DNA of 64,000 nucleotides from assembly GCF_021245725.1 (NCBI RefSeq), contig NZ_JAJGSX010000015.1, forward strand, positions 124,001 to 188,000. Reading direction: 5' to 3'. Below, one piece after another: positions 1 through 7,477 of this stretch; positions within the stretch are counted from its first letter, which is position 1; every line of letters starts with the position of its first letter. Under the pieces are notes generated by a model. That model had not been told where the DNA came from, searched no databases, and worked only from the letters and a program-made list of their open reading frames with translations. The position numbers and the translations under genes were made by a program. Source of the stretch: Pseudonocardia sp. TRM90224 (GTDB lineage: Bacteria > Actinomycetota > Actinomycetes > Mycobacteriales > Pseudonocardiaceae).

Positions 1-556
1 GCTGCAACGCCGCCTCACCGCGGCGCAGGGCGACCTCGAACGCATCGACGCCCAGCTCGCGACCGCAACCGACCAGGTGGCCACGCTCACCGACACCCAG
101 CAGCAGCTCCGTGCGCAGCTCGCCGGCCACCGCGACGAGATCGTCGTCGAGCGCCACCGCGCCGAGCTCGCCGAGCAGCAACGCGGCCACGCCGAGCAGG
201 CCGCCGAAGCCGCCCGTCAAGAGCTGGCGCGCCAGCTGCAGCGCGACGAGACCGAACGGCAACGCTTGACCGCGGAACGCGACACCGCCCGCGCGGAAGC
301 CATCGCAGCCGCCACCGCCACCGAGCAGAGCCGACGCGAGGCCGGTGCGGAGATCGCCGAACTCCGCGCCCAACTCGACGGCGCCCGCACGTCGCTGGCC
401 GACCACGTCGCACACGCCGAACAACGCCTCGCCGACCAGCGCGCGGCCTACGAAGCCCACATCCGTTCGCTGCTGACGACCCGCCCCGTCGACCCCCAGC
501 CCGACCCCCAGCCCGGCTCTCAGCCAACTCCCAGCACGACCTCGCCCGCGCAGTGA
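1..556 (+). CDS. C-terminal part of a KfrA-like coiled-coil DNA-binding protein (5' end outside window)
   Basis: The reading frame is open from base 2 to the TGA at 554-556, so the gene begins upstream of the window. The visible 184 residues are almost wholly alpha-helical heptad-type sequence rich in Ala, Glu, Gln and Arg, ending in a low-complexity Pro/Gln/Ser tail (DPQPDPQPGSQP). Long Ala/Glu/Arg coiled coils of this kind follow an N-terminal helix-turn-helix in KfrA-type proteins, but that domain is not visible here, so the DNA-binding role is inferred. It could equally be another coiled-coil protein. The next gene follows within about 30 bp. Confidence 0.6.
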   Translation, partial: LQRRLTAAQGDLERIDAQLATATDQVATLTDTQQQLRAQLAGHRDEIVVERHRAELAEQQRGHAEQAAEAARQELARQLQRDETERQRLTAERDTARAEAIAAATATEQSRREAGAEIAELRAQLDGARTSLADHVAHAEQRLADQRAAYEAHIRSLLTTRPVDPQPDPQPGSQPTPSTTSPAQ

Positions 557-588
557 CGCACAGCGACCGCCCTGGCACCATGTTGACC

Positions 589-927
589 ATGCACGAAAGC
601 GCTGTCGACGATGCCGTCGCACGCGTTCAGAAGTGGTGCGCCGAGCGCGTACCCGAGCGCGTCCGCGACCACGTCCGGATCGAATGCGAGCCGGAAACCA
701 ACCAGATCACCATCGTCGAGCGGCGGCGCGCACCCGACGCCACCACCGACTGGACCCGCCAGCCCATCGTGCAGCTGCACCACACGCCGCAGACCACGCT
801 CTGGGCGCTGTACTGGCACGACGACGAGGGCCGCTTCCACGCCTACGAGCTGCTCGAACCCACCGACAGCGTCGAACGGCTGCTCACCGAGATCGAGGAC
901 GACCCCGCGGGAGTCTTCTGGGGCTGA
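589..927 (+). CDS. DUF3024 domain-containing protein
   Basis: Small soluble protein of about 112 aa with no known function. It resembles the actinobacterial DUF3024 family: an N-terminal helix with VQKWCAERVPE, a basic ERRRAPD segment, then a beta-rich part with WALYWHDDEGRFHAYE. In-frame starts exist at 553 (GTG overlapping the upstream stop), 580 and 589. I prefer the ATG at 589 because family members begin shortly before the first helix, but no strong Shine-Dalgarno decides it. The gene is convergent with the MmcQ/YjbR gene, with only 3 bp between the stops. I know of no biochemical role for the family. Confidence 0.65.
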   Translation: MHESAVDDAVARVQKWCAERVPERVRDHVRIECEPETNQITIVERRRAPDATTDWTRQPIVQLHHTPQTTLWALYWHDDEGRFHAYELLEPTDSVERLLTEIEDDPAGVFWG

Positions 928-930
928 GTC

Positions 931-1269
931 TCACCCCAGGTACGCCGCCGCGACCGACTTCGGCACGACCATCCGCCATGCATCGAGCACCAGCTCGCGC
1001 ATCTCGTCCTCGTCGATCGCGGCCATCCGCACGTGCACCCACCTGAAGCGCTCGTCGGACCGCGACGGCATCTCGAACTTCTCCGGGGCGCTCGCGACCA
1101 GGGCCGCGCGTTCCTCCTTCGGGAACGCGAAACCCATCACCGTCTCGTCGCGCGAGAACGCCACGTACACGATCTGCCCCACCCGGAACTTCACGCAATC
1201 GCGCACCAGTACCTCGTACGACCGCGGCAAGGGCTTCACCACAGCACGGACCTGATCCACCGTGACCAT
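931..1269 (-). CDS. MmcQ/YjbR family DNA-binding protein
   Basis: 112-aa protein of the MmcQ/YjbR (CyaY-like fold) family. Visible family features are the N-terminal VRAVVKPLPRSYE, a central FPKEERAALVASAPEKF, the WVHVRMAAIDEDEM strand-helix and the C-terminal AWRMVVPKSVAAAYL (VPK...A..). The length matches the family at about 110-120 aa. The product is a small cytoplasmic protein, and any DNA binding is inferred from the family name. It is transcribed leftward, divergent from the MerR gene at 1308 with a 38-bp gap, so their promoters must overlap. The start is GTG or ATG at 1269 (MVTVDQV). Confidence 0.75.
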   Translation of the reverse strand: MVTVDQVRAVVKPLPRSYEVLVRDCVKFRVGQIVYVAFSRDETVMGFAFPKEERAALVASAPEKFEMPSRSDERFRWVHVRMAAIDEDEMRELVLDAWRMVVPKSVAAAYLG

Positions 1270-1307
1270 GCAGGCACGATAGCCGCCAGGACCGACAAGA
1301 TGGACCC

Positions 1308-1751
1308 GTGACAGATGAGACCGGGCAGCAGCTCACCCCTGTCGGAGCGGTCGCGCAGCGGTTCAAGCTGGCCGTCTCGACGCTGCACTACTGGGAACGC
1401 CGCGGCCTCATCCGCCCCGCCGCCCGCACGGGCGGCCGCCGCTGGTACGACGCCGACGGCGTGCACCGCGTCGCCGCGATCGCCACGCTCCGCTCGGCCG
1501 GCATGCTCAGCCTCGACGACATCGCCCACGTGCTCGACCGGCCCGCCGACGACCCCGGCTGGCGCGGCGCCGTCGAGGCCCGCGTCGACGCCTTCCGCAC
1601 CCAGGTCAAGGAGCTGGAAAGCGCGCAGGGCTACCTGGAGCACCTCCTGACGTGCCCCAGTCACGACCCTGCGCACCGCTGCCCGTACCTGCAGCAGGAG
1701 TTCGAGCGGCGCTACCCGACGACGGAAGATGTTGACCTCAACCCGGATTGA
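1308..1751 (+). CDS. MerR family transcriptional regulator
   Basis: 147-aa regulator. The N-terminal winged HTH (about residues 10-75) contains STLHYWERRGLI and GRRWYDADGVHRVAAI, the standard MerR recognition region, followed by a dimerisation helix (residues 90-115). The C-terminus has two cysteines (CPSHDPAHRCPYL), so a thiol or metal signal is possible but unproven. The GTG start at 1308 is the first in-frame start. The DHA2 exporter begins 19 bp downstream on the same strand, so the pair probably forms a regulator-exporter operon controlling drug efflux. The ligand is unknown. Confidence 0.8.
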   Translation: MTDETGQQLTPVGAVAQRFKLAVSTLHYWERRGLIRPAARTGGRRWYDADGVHRVAAIATLRSAGMLSLDDIAHVLDRPADDPGWRGAVEARVDAFRTQVKELESAQGYLEHLLTCPSHDPAHRCPYLQQEFERRYPTTEDVDLNPD

Positions 1752-1769
1752 GGCGCCACGCTCGAGCGG

Positions 1770-3161
1770 GTGCAGAAATGGTGGCCGCTCGTCGCGGTGT
1801 CGCTCGGAACGTTCATGCTCATCCTCGACGTCAACATCGTCGTCGTCGCGCTACCCGCAATCGGCGGCGAGCTCGACGCCTCGACCGTCCAGCTGCAATG
1901 GGTGGTCGACCTCTACGCCCTCGTCCCCGCGGCGCTGCTGCTCGCAGCCGGCAGCCTCGCCGACCGCTACGGCCACCGCGGCCCCTACCTCGCCGGGTCC
2001 GCCGTCTTCGGCCTCGCCTCACTCGCCTGCACACTCGCCCCGAACGCCGACGTGCTCGTCGCCGCCCGCGGGGTGCAGGCCCTCGGCAGCACGGCGATGC
2101 TGGCCACCGCCGCGGCCCTGATCAGCCTCATCTACAGCGGGCCCGCCCGCGCCACGGCGTTCGGGGTGTGGGCGGCCGCCGCCAGCCTCGGGTCCGCCCT
2201 CGGCCCGGTCATCGGCGGCGTGCTCACCCAGCTGCTGGGCTGGCGCTGGATCTTCGCCGTCAACGTGCCCGTCGTCGCCCTGATCGTGATCGTCACCGCA
2301 CTCGCCGTACCGCGAGTCGCAGGACGCGGCACAGGCCGCTTCGACGTCATCGGCGTCGCCGCGTTCTGCGTGGCAGCCACCGGGATCGTGTTCGGCCTCA
2401 ACCACAGCGTCGAGGACGGCTGGACCGCACCGCTCACCTGGACGTCCTTCCTGGTCGCCGCCCTCGCGCTCGCCGGGTTCGCCGCACACGAGCTGCGCAC
2501 CGACCATCCCGTCCTCGACCTGCGCCTGCTGCGGGCACCGGCATTCACCGCGCTGCTCATCGCCGGTGCCGCCATCAACGCCGCCGCGTTCGGCATGCTC
2601 CCGTTCGCGTCCGTCTGGATGCAGTCGGTGCTGCTCGCCGGCCCGCTCGAAGCCGCGTTCATGCTCATGCCGCTCGCCGCCGCCAGCCTCCTCGCCTCCC
2701 TCGCGCTGCCCCGCGTCGCACACCGGCTGGGCGCCCGCCCGATGATCGGCGGCGGGCTGCTCCTCATCGCCGTCGGCGCAGCGCTCGCCCTGCTGGTCGA
2801 GCCCGGATCGTCGGGATGGGCGCTCACCCCCGCCCTCACGCTCCTCGGGCTCGGCACCGGCGCCGTGCTCCCGAGCCTCGCCGGCACCACGCTCGCCGCG
2901 GCACCCGCGGACCGCGTCGGGATGGCCGGCGCCGCCCTGAACACGTCCAGGTCGCTCGGCTACGCGGTCGGGTTCGCGGTGTTCGCCGTCGTCGTCGCCG
3001 CACACGTGCACGGCGGCATCGCCGCGGCCGCACCGACGTCGGCAGGGGAGGTCGTCGCGGGCCTGCACGCCGGGTTCGGGGTGGCCGCCGGCATCGCCGC
3101 AGCCGGCACGCTCACCATCGCGATCTGCCTGCGCCCGGCCCGACGCCCGGTCACAGTCTGA
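1770..3161 (+). CDS. MFS transporter, DHA2 (EmrB/QacA-type) drug:proton antiporter
   Basis: 463-aa integral membrane protein with many hydrophobic helices. Family signatures are LDVNIVVVALPAIGGEL in helix 1 (DHA motif D1), LAAGSLADRYGHR (MFS motif A), GPVIGGVLTQLLGWRWIFAVN (antiporter motif C, GxxxGPxxGG-like) and a repeat of MFS topology in the second half. The expected function is proton-driven export of amphiphilic drugs or metabolites at the cytoplasmic membrane. A GTG start at 1770 places it 18 bp after the MerR stop, so co-transcription is likely. It converges on the ferrochelatase gene with 3 bp between stops. Substrate cannot be inferred. Confidence 0.88.
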   Translation: MQKWWPLVAVSLGTFMLILDVNIVVVALPAIGGELDASTVQLQWVVDLYALVPAALLLAAGSLADRYGHRGPYLAGSAVFGLASLACTLAPNADVLVAARGVQALGSTAMLATAAALISLIYSGPARATAFGVWAAAASLGSALGPVIGGVLTQLLGWRWIFAVNVPVVALIVIVTALAVPRVAGRGTGRFDVIGVAAFCVAATGIVFGLNHSVEDGWTAPLTWTSFLVAALALAGFAAHELRTDHPVLDLRLLRAPAFTALLIAGAAINAAAFGMLPFASVWMQSVLLAGPLEAAFMLMPLAAASLLASLALPRVAHRLGARPMIGGGLLLIAVGAALALLVEPGSSGWALTPALTLLGLGTGAVLPSLAGTTLAAAPADRVGMAGAALNTSRSLGYAVGFAVFAVVVAAHVHGGIAAAAPTSAGEVVAGLHAGFGVAAGIAAAGTLTIAICLRPARRPVTV

Positions 3162-3164
3162 ACG

Positions 3165-4184
3165 TCAACGGGACGGGCGGACCGGTAGGCGGCAGCAGTC
3201 GACGGCGCAGGGCACACCGTTCACCCCGCACCCGGCCGACGGCACGGACCCGAGCCGGCGGGCGGGCGTCCCGTCCGTCAGCTCGGCGACCAGCTCCACC
3301 ACCATGTCCGCGAACCGCGGATCCGGCCCCGCCGTCGCCGCCCGCGCGAACCCCATACCCAGCTCGGCGGCCCGCTCCCGCGCCTCGGTGTCGAGATCCC
3401 AGATCACCTCGACGTGGTCGGACACGAACCCCACCGGCGAGAGCACCACCGCCGGCACACCGCGTTCGTGCAGGGCGTCGAGGTGGTCCAGGATGTCCGG
3501 CTCCAGCCACGGCACCTGCGGCGGACCCGACCGCGACTGCCACACCACGTCGTAGTCGTCGACGCCCAGCTCGGCCGCCACCAACCGCGCCGCCTCCGCG
3601 ATCTGCGACGAGTACCGCCGCTCCTCACCGGGCGGGCCGGAGCTCACATCGGCCGACACCGGCACCGAGTGCGCCGTGAACACCAGCCGCGCCCCGGCAG
3701 GCAGCGTCGCCTGTGCCGCGCGGACCGCGTCGGCGTTCGCCGCGACGAACGCCGGGTGATCGAAGAAGTGCCGCAGCTTCACCAGCTCCGGAGCGTCCTC
3801 ACCCACCGCCTTGCGGGCCCGCGCGACGTCTTCGTGGTACTGCAAGCACGCCGAATACCCGCCGTACGCGCTGGTGGCGAACACCGCCGCCCGCGCCACC
3901 CCGGCCCGGGCCATCTCCGCGACCGTGTCCTCGACCATCGGGTGCCAGTTCCGGTTGCCGAAGTACACGGGGAGGTCCGTCCGTGCCTCCACGGCGGCGA
4001 TCAGCTCGCGGTTGCGCGCGTTGATCGGGCTGACCCCGCCGAAGTGCTGGTAGTGCTCCTCCACCGCGTCCAACCGCTCGGGCGGCACCCCCCGCCCACG
4101 GGTCACGTTCTCCAGGAACGGACGGACATCGGCCGGGCCCTCCGGGCCACCGAAGGACAGCACCAGCAACGCGTCGACGTGCAC
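3165..4184 (-). CDS. hemH: Ferrochelatase (coproporphyrin ferrochelatase type)
   Basis: 339-aa heme biosynthesis enzyme inserting Fe(II) into a porphyrin. In actinobacteria the substrate is coproporphyrin III (CpfC), the step before decarboxylation to heme. Visible motifs are LLVLSFGGPEGPADVRPFL at the N-terminus, VYFGNRNWHPMVEDT, VFTAHSVP with the catalytic-region His, and VVLSPVGFVSDHVEVIWDLD with the conserved His/Glu. I chose the GTG at 4184 (VHVDALLVLSF). The frame is open 108 bp further upstream, but that part is Arg-rich junk lying in the adjacent tetR gene. It lies downstream of fabG1-inhA, as hemZ does in mycobacteria, though here a TetR/GNAT pair intervenes. Confidence 0.92.
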   Translation of the reverse strand: MHVDALLVLSFGGPEGPADVRPFLENVTRGRGVPPERLDAVEEHYQHFGGVSPINARNRELIAAVEARTDLPVYFGNRNWHPMVEDTVAEMARAGVARAAVFATSAYGGYSACLQYHEDVARARKAVGEDAPELVKLRHFFDHPAFVAANADAVRAAQATLPAGARLVFTAHSVPVSADVSSGPPGEERRYSSQIAEAARLVAAELGVDDYDVVWQSRSGPPQVPWLEPDILDHLDALHERGVPAVVLSPVGFVSDHVEVIWDLDTEARERAAELGMGFARAATAGPDPRFADMVVELVAELTDGTPARRLGSVPSAGCGVNGVPCAVDCCRLPVRPSR

Positions 4185-4191
4185 CCCTCGA

Positions 4192-4794
4192 TTACACACC
4201 CGCCCCATCCGCACCGACGATCGGCACCAGCGCCGCACCGATCGCCGCCTCCTGCACCGCAGGCGAGTAGCTCTCCGGGTCGAGCGCGGCAAGCGTGTTC
4301 ATCCCCTCCACCAGCGCGATCAGCGCCGCCGCCGACTGCCGGCACCGCGCGGGCGTCCACCCCGGCCGGCACGCCGACACCAGTCGCTGAACCCGGGCGA
4401 GCAGCGAACGGTTGTTGCCGACGTGCTGGCGCGCCAGCTCGGCGTCCGAGAGCGCCTCCGCGATGAAGCTCAGCCAGACGCTCGCCTCCTCCCGCGAGCC
4501 CGCATCCAGCGACGCCGCGCTCAGCAGCACCGCACGCAGCACCGCGTCCGGATCGGCGCCCGGCACCTCGATCGCGTCGAGCCGCACCGCGGTGCGCCGG
4601 TGCAGCAGCTCCCGCGCGTGCGCGAGCAACGCCTGCTTGTCCGGGAACGTATGCAGCACCAGACCCGTCGTGCAGCCCGCCCGCTCCGCCACCGCACGCA
4701 ACGTCAACCCGCGCACGCCCCGCTCCGCGAGCACCGACCACGTCGCGGCCGAGAGCCGCTCCTGCTGCCCTGCAAGATCCTTGGTGCGCGGCAC
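4192..4794 (-). CDS. TetR/AcrR family transcriptional regulator
   Basis: 200-aa repressor with an N-terminal TetR HTH (about residues 10-55: AATWSVLAERGVRGLTLRAV, then AGCTTGLVLHTFPDKQALL). The C-terminal half is all-helical with SVWLSFIAEAL and LIALVEGMNTLAAL, resembling BetI-like TetR_C domains. The GTG start at 4794 gives VPRTKDLAGQQ. The gene is divergent from the GNAT gene at 4849 and shares a 54-bp gap holding a strong palindrome (see 4804-4832), so autoregulation and control of the acetyltransferase are likely. It ends 7 bp upstream of the ferrochelatase start and may read through into it. The inducer is unknown. Confidence 0.85.
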   Translation of the reverse strand: MPRTKDLAGQQERLSAATWSVLAERGVRGLTLRAVAERAGCTTGLVLHTFPDKQALLAHARELLHRRTAVRLDAIEVPGADPDAVLRAVLLSAASLDAGSREEASVWLSFIAEALSDAELARQHVGNNRSLLARVQRLVSACRPGWTPARCRQSAAALIALVEGMNTLAALDPESYSPAVQEAAIGAALVPIVGADGAGV

Positions 4795-4803
4795 GGCGGA
4801 ACG

Positions 4804-4832
4804 GTAGCAGCTGTTACGGTAACGCTTGCTAC
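4804..4832. promoter_or_regulatory. Probable TetR operator between tetR and GNAT genes
   Basis: Two nested inverted repeats share one centre at base 4818: outer GTAGCA (4804-4809) with TGCTAC (4827-4832), inner GTTAC (4813-4817) with GTAAC (4819-4823). Over 14-bp arms, 11 positions are symmetric. It occupies the 54-bp gap between divergent starts at 4794 and 4849, the usual place for a TetR operator covering both promoters. The GNAT Shine-Dalgarno (GAGGAG, 4839-4844) follows directly. Confidence 0.75.
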
Positions 4833-4848
4833 GGAACGAGGAGCGCCG

Positions 4849-5313
4849 ATGACCACCACCGTCCAGATCGCCGCCGAACCATGGGACACCCCCGACGGCA
4901 ACCACCTGCGCACCGCACAACGCGTCGAGCTGGACGCCCGCTACGGCCGCGACGACCACGAACCCGGCGCCGCACCCTCCGCCGAGGACATCGCCCGCTT
5001 CCTCGTCGCCCGCACCGCCGACGGCACTGCCATCGGCTGCGGCGCCCTCCGCCTCCTCGACGACCAGCGCGCCGAAGTCAAACGCATGTACGTCGCCCCC
5101 AACGCCCGCGGCACCGGCGTCGCCACCGCCATCCTCACCGCACTCGAGAACGACGCCCGCACCCTCGGCCTCACCGAGCTCGTCCTCGAAACCGGCGACG
5201 CCCAACCCGACGCCATCCGCTTCTACGAACGCGAGGGCTACACCCGCATCCCCAACTTCGGCGCCTACATCGGCTCGACGATCTCCGTCTGCTACGCCAA
5301 ACCACTCACGTAA
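4849..5313 (+). CDS. GNAT family N-acetyltransferase
   Basis: 154-aa acetyltransferase using acetyl-CoA on an unknown amine. The GNAT core is clear: a beta strand GCGALRLLDDQRAEVKRMYV, the acetyl-CoA pyrophosphate loop ARGTGVATAIL (about residues 86-96), an ELVLETGDAQPDAIRFYEREGY motif and the terminal strand with SVCYAK. The ATG at 4849 follows a good ribosome binding site, GGAACGAGGAG. The gene is divergent from the TetR gene and under the same operator. Its 3' end carries a copy of the long palindrome family. The N-terminal part (ELDARYGRDDHEPG) resembles GNATs near TetR regulators that detoxify small molecules, but the substrate cannot be told. Confidence 0.85.
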   Translation: MTTTVQIAAEPWDTPDGNHLRTAQRVELDARYGRDDHEPGAAPSAEDIARFLVARTADGTAIGCGALRLLDDQRAEVKRMYVAPNARGTGVATAILTALENDARTLGLTELVLETGDAQPDAIRFYEREGYTRIPNFGAYIGSTISVCYAKPLT

Positions 5314-5316
5314 CCG

Positions 5317-5387
5317 CAACTTCCCCACCGTTTTGGGTGGATGCGCGCCCACAGCGCGCGCAAGTGCCCAAAACGGTGGGGAAGTTG
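5317..5387. repeat. Long palindrome, family 1 subtype I (copy 1 of 6)
   Basis: Perfect 21-bp inverted repeat, arms 5317-5337 and 5367-5387, whose core is AACTTCCCCACCGTTTTG. The 29-base loop holds TGGATGCGCGC and GCGCGC, a second small stem. It fills the gap between convergent GNAT (stop 5313) and inhA (stop 5403). There is no T-tract, so it is not a canonical intrinsic terminator, though it could act as one on either strand. The same sequence recurs at 10645, 10730, 38140, 48215 and 48297. Confidence 0.9.
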
Positions 5388-5402
5388 GCGGCTCTACTCG
5401 TG

Positions 5403-6200
5403 CTACTCGGCGGGCTGGACCGGGGCGACGCCGATCGCGTGGAAGCCCCCGTCGGCCCACACCATCGACCCCGTCGTCGCCGGCAACCAGTCCGACAACA
5501 TCGCGCACACCGTCTTCGCCACCGGCGTCGGGTCGTTCACGTCCCACCCCAGCGGAGCCCGCCCGTCCCACGCGTCCTCGAACGCCGCGAACCCCGGGAT
5601 CGACTTCGCCGCCATCGTCCGCACCGGACCCGCGGCGCACACGTTCACCCGGATCCCCTTCGGCCCCAGATCACGCGCCAGGTACCGGGTGATCGACTCC
5701 AACGTCGACTTCGCCACACCCATCCAGTCGTACGCCGGCCACGCCTGCCGGTTGTCGAAGTCCATCCCGACGACCGACGACCCCGGCCCCAGCAACGGCA
5801 GCAACGCCACCGCCAACGACTTGAACGAGTACGCGCTCGCGTGGATCGTCGTCGCGACGTCCTCCCACGGCGCGTTCAGGAACGCCCCATCACCCAAGCA
5901 TGACGCCGGCGCGAACCCGATCGAGTGCAGCACCCCGTCCAGCCGCGGCTCGTCACCCAGCAACGGCGACACCCGCTCCACCAGGCTGTCCAGCTGCTCC
6001 TGGCTCGTCACATCCAGCTCGACCACCGGCGCCTCCTGCGGCAACCGCTGCGCGATCCGCTCCACCAGCCGCATCCGGCCGTAACCGGTCAGCACCACCT
6101 GCGCACCCTGCTCCTGCGCAACCTTCGCGACGTGGAAACCGAGCGACGCGTCGGTGATGACTCCGGTGATCAGCAAGCGCTTGCCGTCGAGAAGACCCAT
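5403..6200 (-). CDS. inhA: NADH-dependent enoyl-ACP reductase, InhA type
   Basis: 265-aa short-chain-dehydrogenase-like enzyme catalysing the last step of fatty acid elongation (FAS-II). It matches mycobacterial InhA closely: N-terminal LLDGKRLLITGVITDASLGF nucleotide-binding region, HSIGFAP with Ser93 (equivalent to InhA Ser94), catalytic Tyr157 and Lys164 in WPAYDWMGVAKSTLES, then AAGPVRTMAAKSIPGF and LSDWLPATTGSMVWADGG. The ATG at 6200 was chosen because 36 upstream in-frame codons are not family-like. It lies 79 bp downstream of fabG1, as in the mycobacterial fabG1-inhA operon. Known isoniazid and ethionamide biology attaches to this family; nothing here shows resistance. Confidence 0.95.
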   Translation of the reverse strand: MGLLDGKRLLITGVITDASLGFHVAKVAQEQGAQVVLTGYGRMRLVERIAQRLPQEAPVVELDVTSQEQLDSLVERVSPLLGDEPRLDGVLHSIGFAPASCLGDGAFLNAPWEDVATTIHASAYSFKSLAVALLPLLGPGSSVVGMDFDNRQAWPAYDWMGVAKSTLESITRYLARDLGPKGIRVNVCAAGPVRTMAAKSIPGFAAFEDAWDGRAPLGWDVNDPTPVAKTVCAMLSDWLPATTGSMVWADGGFHAIGVAPVQPAE

Positions 6201-6279
6201 GCGCGTCAGGCTAGGGCACGCACCCCGCCAGTGATCCGCGACGTGCGCAGCCCCACCGCGGGGCTCTGCCGCCGCAGCG

Positions 6280-6999
6280 TCAGTGCCCCATCCCCAGCCC
6301 ACCGTCAACGGGGATCACCGCACCCGTCACGTACGCGGCACCCTCCGAACCCAGCCACGTCACCGCCGCCGCGATCTCCTCAGGGCTCGCGTACCGCCCC
6401 AACGGCACCTGCGCGACGATCTCCTTGCGCCGCTCGTCCGTCAACGCACGCGTCATGTCCGTGTCGACGAACCCCGGCGCCACCACGTTAGCCGTGATCC
6501 CACGCGACCCCAGCTCCCGCGCGATCGACCGGGCCAGCCCCACCAGCCCCGCCTTCGACGCCGCGTAGTTCACCTGCCCCGCCGACCCCAGCAGCCCCAC
6601 CACGGACGACACGAACACCATCCGGCCACCCCTGGCCCGCAACATCCCCCGCGACGCCCGCTTCGCAACCCGGTACGCCGCGGTCAGGTTCGCGTCGACG
6701 ACCTTCGTGAACGACTCCTCGCTCATCCGCATGAGCAGCCCGTCGTCGGTGATCCCCGCGTTCGACACGAGCACCTGCACCGGGCCGTGCTTGTCCTCCA
6801 CCTCCGAGAACGCCGCGTCCACCGCGTCGACGTCGGTCACGTCGCACCGCACCGGCAACAGCTCGCCCGGCAGGTCGTCGACCGGCCCGCGATGCGTCAC
6901 CGCCACCTGGTCGCCCTGAGCCGCGAACGCCTTCGCGATCGCCAGCCCGATCCCCCGGTTGCCACCCGTCACCAGAACACTGCGCGCACCGTCAGCCAC
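6280..6999 (-). CDS. fabG1: 3-oxoacyl-ACP reductase FabG1 (MabA-like)
   Basis: 239-aa NADPH-dependent ketoacyl-ACP reductase of fatty acid elongation. The Rossmann motif TGGNRGIG (residues 11-18), NAG at 80-82, catalytic Ser132, Tyr145 and Lys149 (NYAASKAG), and the C-terminal GAVIPVDGGLGMGH are all present. The C-terminus GLGMGH is the mycobacterial FabG1 hallmark. A GTG at 6999 is the start. It is the first gene of the fabG1-inhA pair, and a VOC gene sits 42 bp upstream on the same strand, so the operon may start there. Confidence 0.95.
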   Translation of the reverse strand: MADGARSVLVTGGNRGIGLAIAKAFAAQGDQVAVTHRGPVDDLPGELLPVRCDVTDVDAVDAAFSEVEDKHGPVQVLVSNAGITDDGLLMRMSEESFTKVVDANLTAAYRVAKRASRGMLRARGGRMVFVSSVVGLLGSAGQVNYAASKAGLVGLARSIARELGSRGITANVVAPGFVDTDMTRALTDERRKEIVAQVPLGRYASPEEIAAAVTWLGSEGAAYVTGAVIPVDGGLGMGH

Positions 7000-7041
7000 C
7001 CCGGCACCCTATGCGGACCCGCCGAACCGCCGCGACCCGAC

Positions 7042-7419
7042 TCACACCGGCGGAACCACCGTGAACAGCTCGTAGCTGTTCCCGTCCGGATCACCGACGT
7101 AGACCCCGCGCCCACCGCCGAGCGAGTTGGTGCGCCGATCCCACCCGCTCATCGGCGCCGACCCGAACGGGACCTCCGGATCCGCCCGCACCCGACCCAG
7201 CACCGCGTCGAACGTGTCGTCGTCGACGAGGAACCCGAAATGCCCGGCCGACGCACCGCGACGGTCGTCGAAGTCGAACGTCAGATCCGCGTTCACCGCC
7301 ACCGGCACGAACGGGCCCGCCGGCGCACCCACCTCGTGCCCCAACAACCGGGCGAAGAACGCCGCCGCCGCGTGCTTGTCCGAGCACCGGACGATCGTGT
7401 GGTTCAGCAAGATCGACAT
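7042..7419 (-). CDS. VOC (glyoxalase/bleomycin-resistance/dioxygenase) superfamily protein
   Basis: 125-aa VOC protein with two beta-alpha-beta-beta-beta modules. Visible features are LLNHTIVRCSDKHAAAAFFA with the first metal-ligand His7, GHFGFLVDDDTFDAV in the middle, and the closing GVYVGDPDGNSYELFTV, whose Glu is the usual last metal ligand. Its reaction cannot be assigned because the superfamily spans isomerases, dioxygenases and binding proteins. The ATG at 7419 follows an AGGGA ribosome binding site. It lies between the VWA gene and fabG1, where mycobacteria have a different gene, so it looks like a local insertion. A tandem operator lies immediately upstream. Confidence 0.8.
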   Translation of the reverse strand: MSILLNHTIVRCSDKHAAAAFFARLLGHEVGAPAGPFVPVAVNADLTFDFDDRRGASAGHFGFLVDDDTFDAVLGRVRADPEVPFGSAPMSGWDRRTNSLGGGRGVYVGDPDGNSYELFTVVPPV

Positions 7420-7432
7420 GCCAGTTCCCTCC

Positions 7433-7477
7433 AATGTGTGCGATACGCACACATTAATGCATGCGATCCGCACACAT
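7433..7477. promoter_or_regulatory. Tandem palindromic operator upstream of the VOC gene
   Basis: A perfect inverted repeat, AATGTGTGCG-ata-CGCACACATT (7433-7455, centre 7444), is followed 23 bp on by a related imperfect copy, ATGCATGCG-atc-CGCACACAT (7457-7477, centre 7467). Two dyads on nearly the same helix face, 14 bp upstream of the VOC start, suggest a dimer-pair repressor. No regulator gene adjoins it, so the protein that binds it is unknown. Confidence 0.7.

Noticed and set aside
4192..5640. 482-codon extended form of the TetR protein
   Set aside because: The upstream 282 codons run antisense through the GNAT gene and the palindrome at 5317; the TetR HTH begins just after the GTG at 4794.
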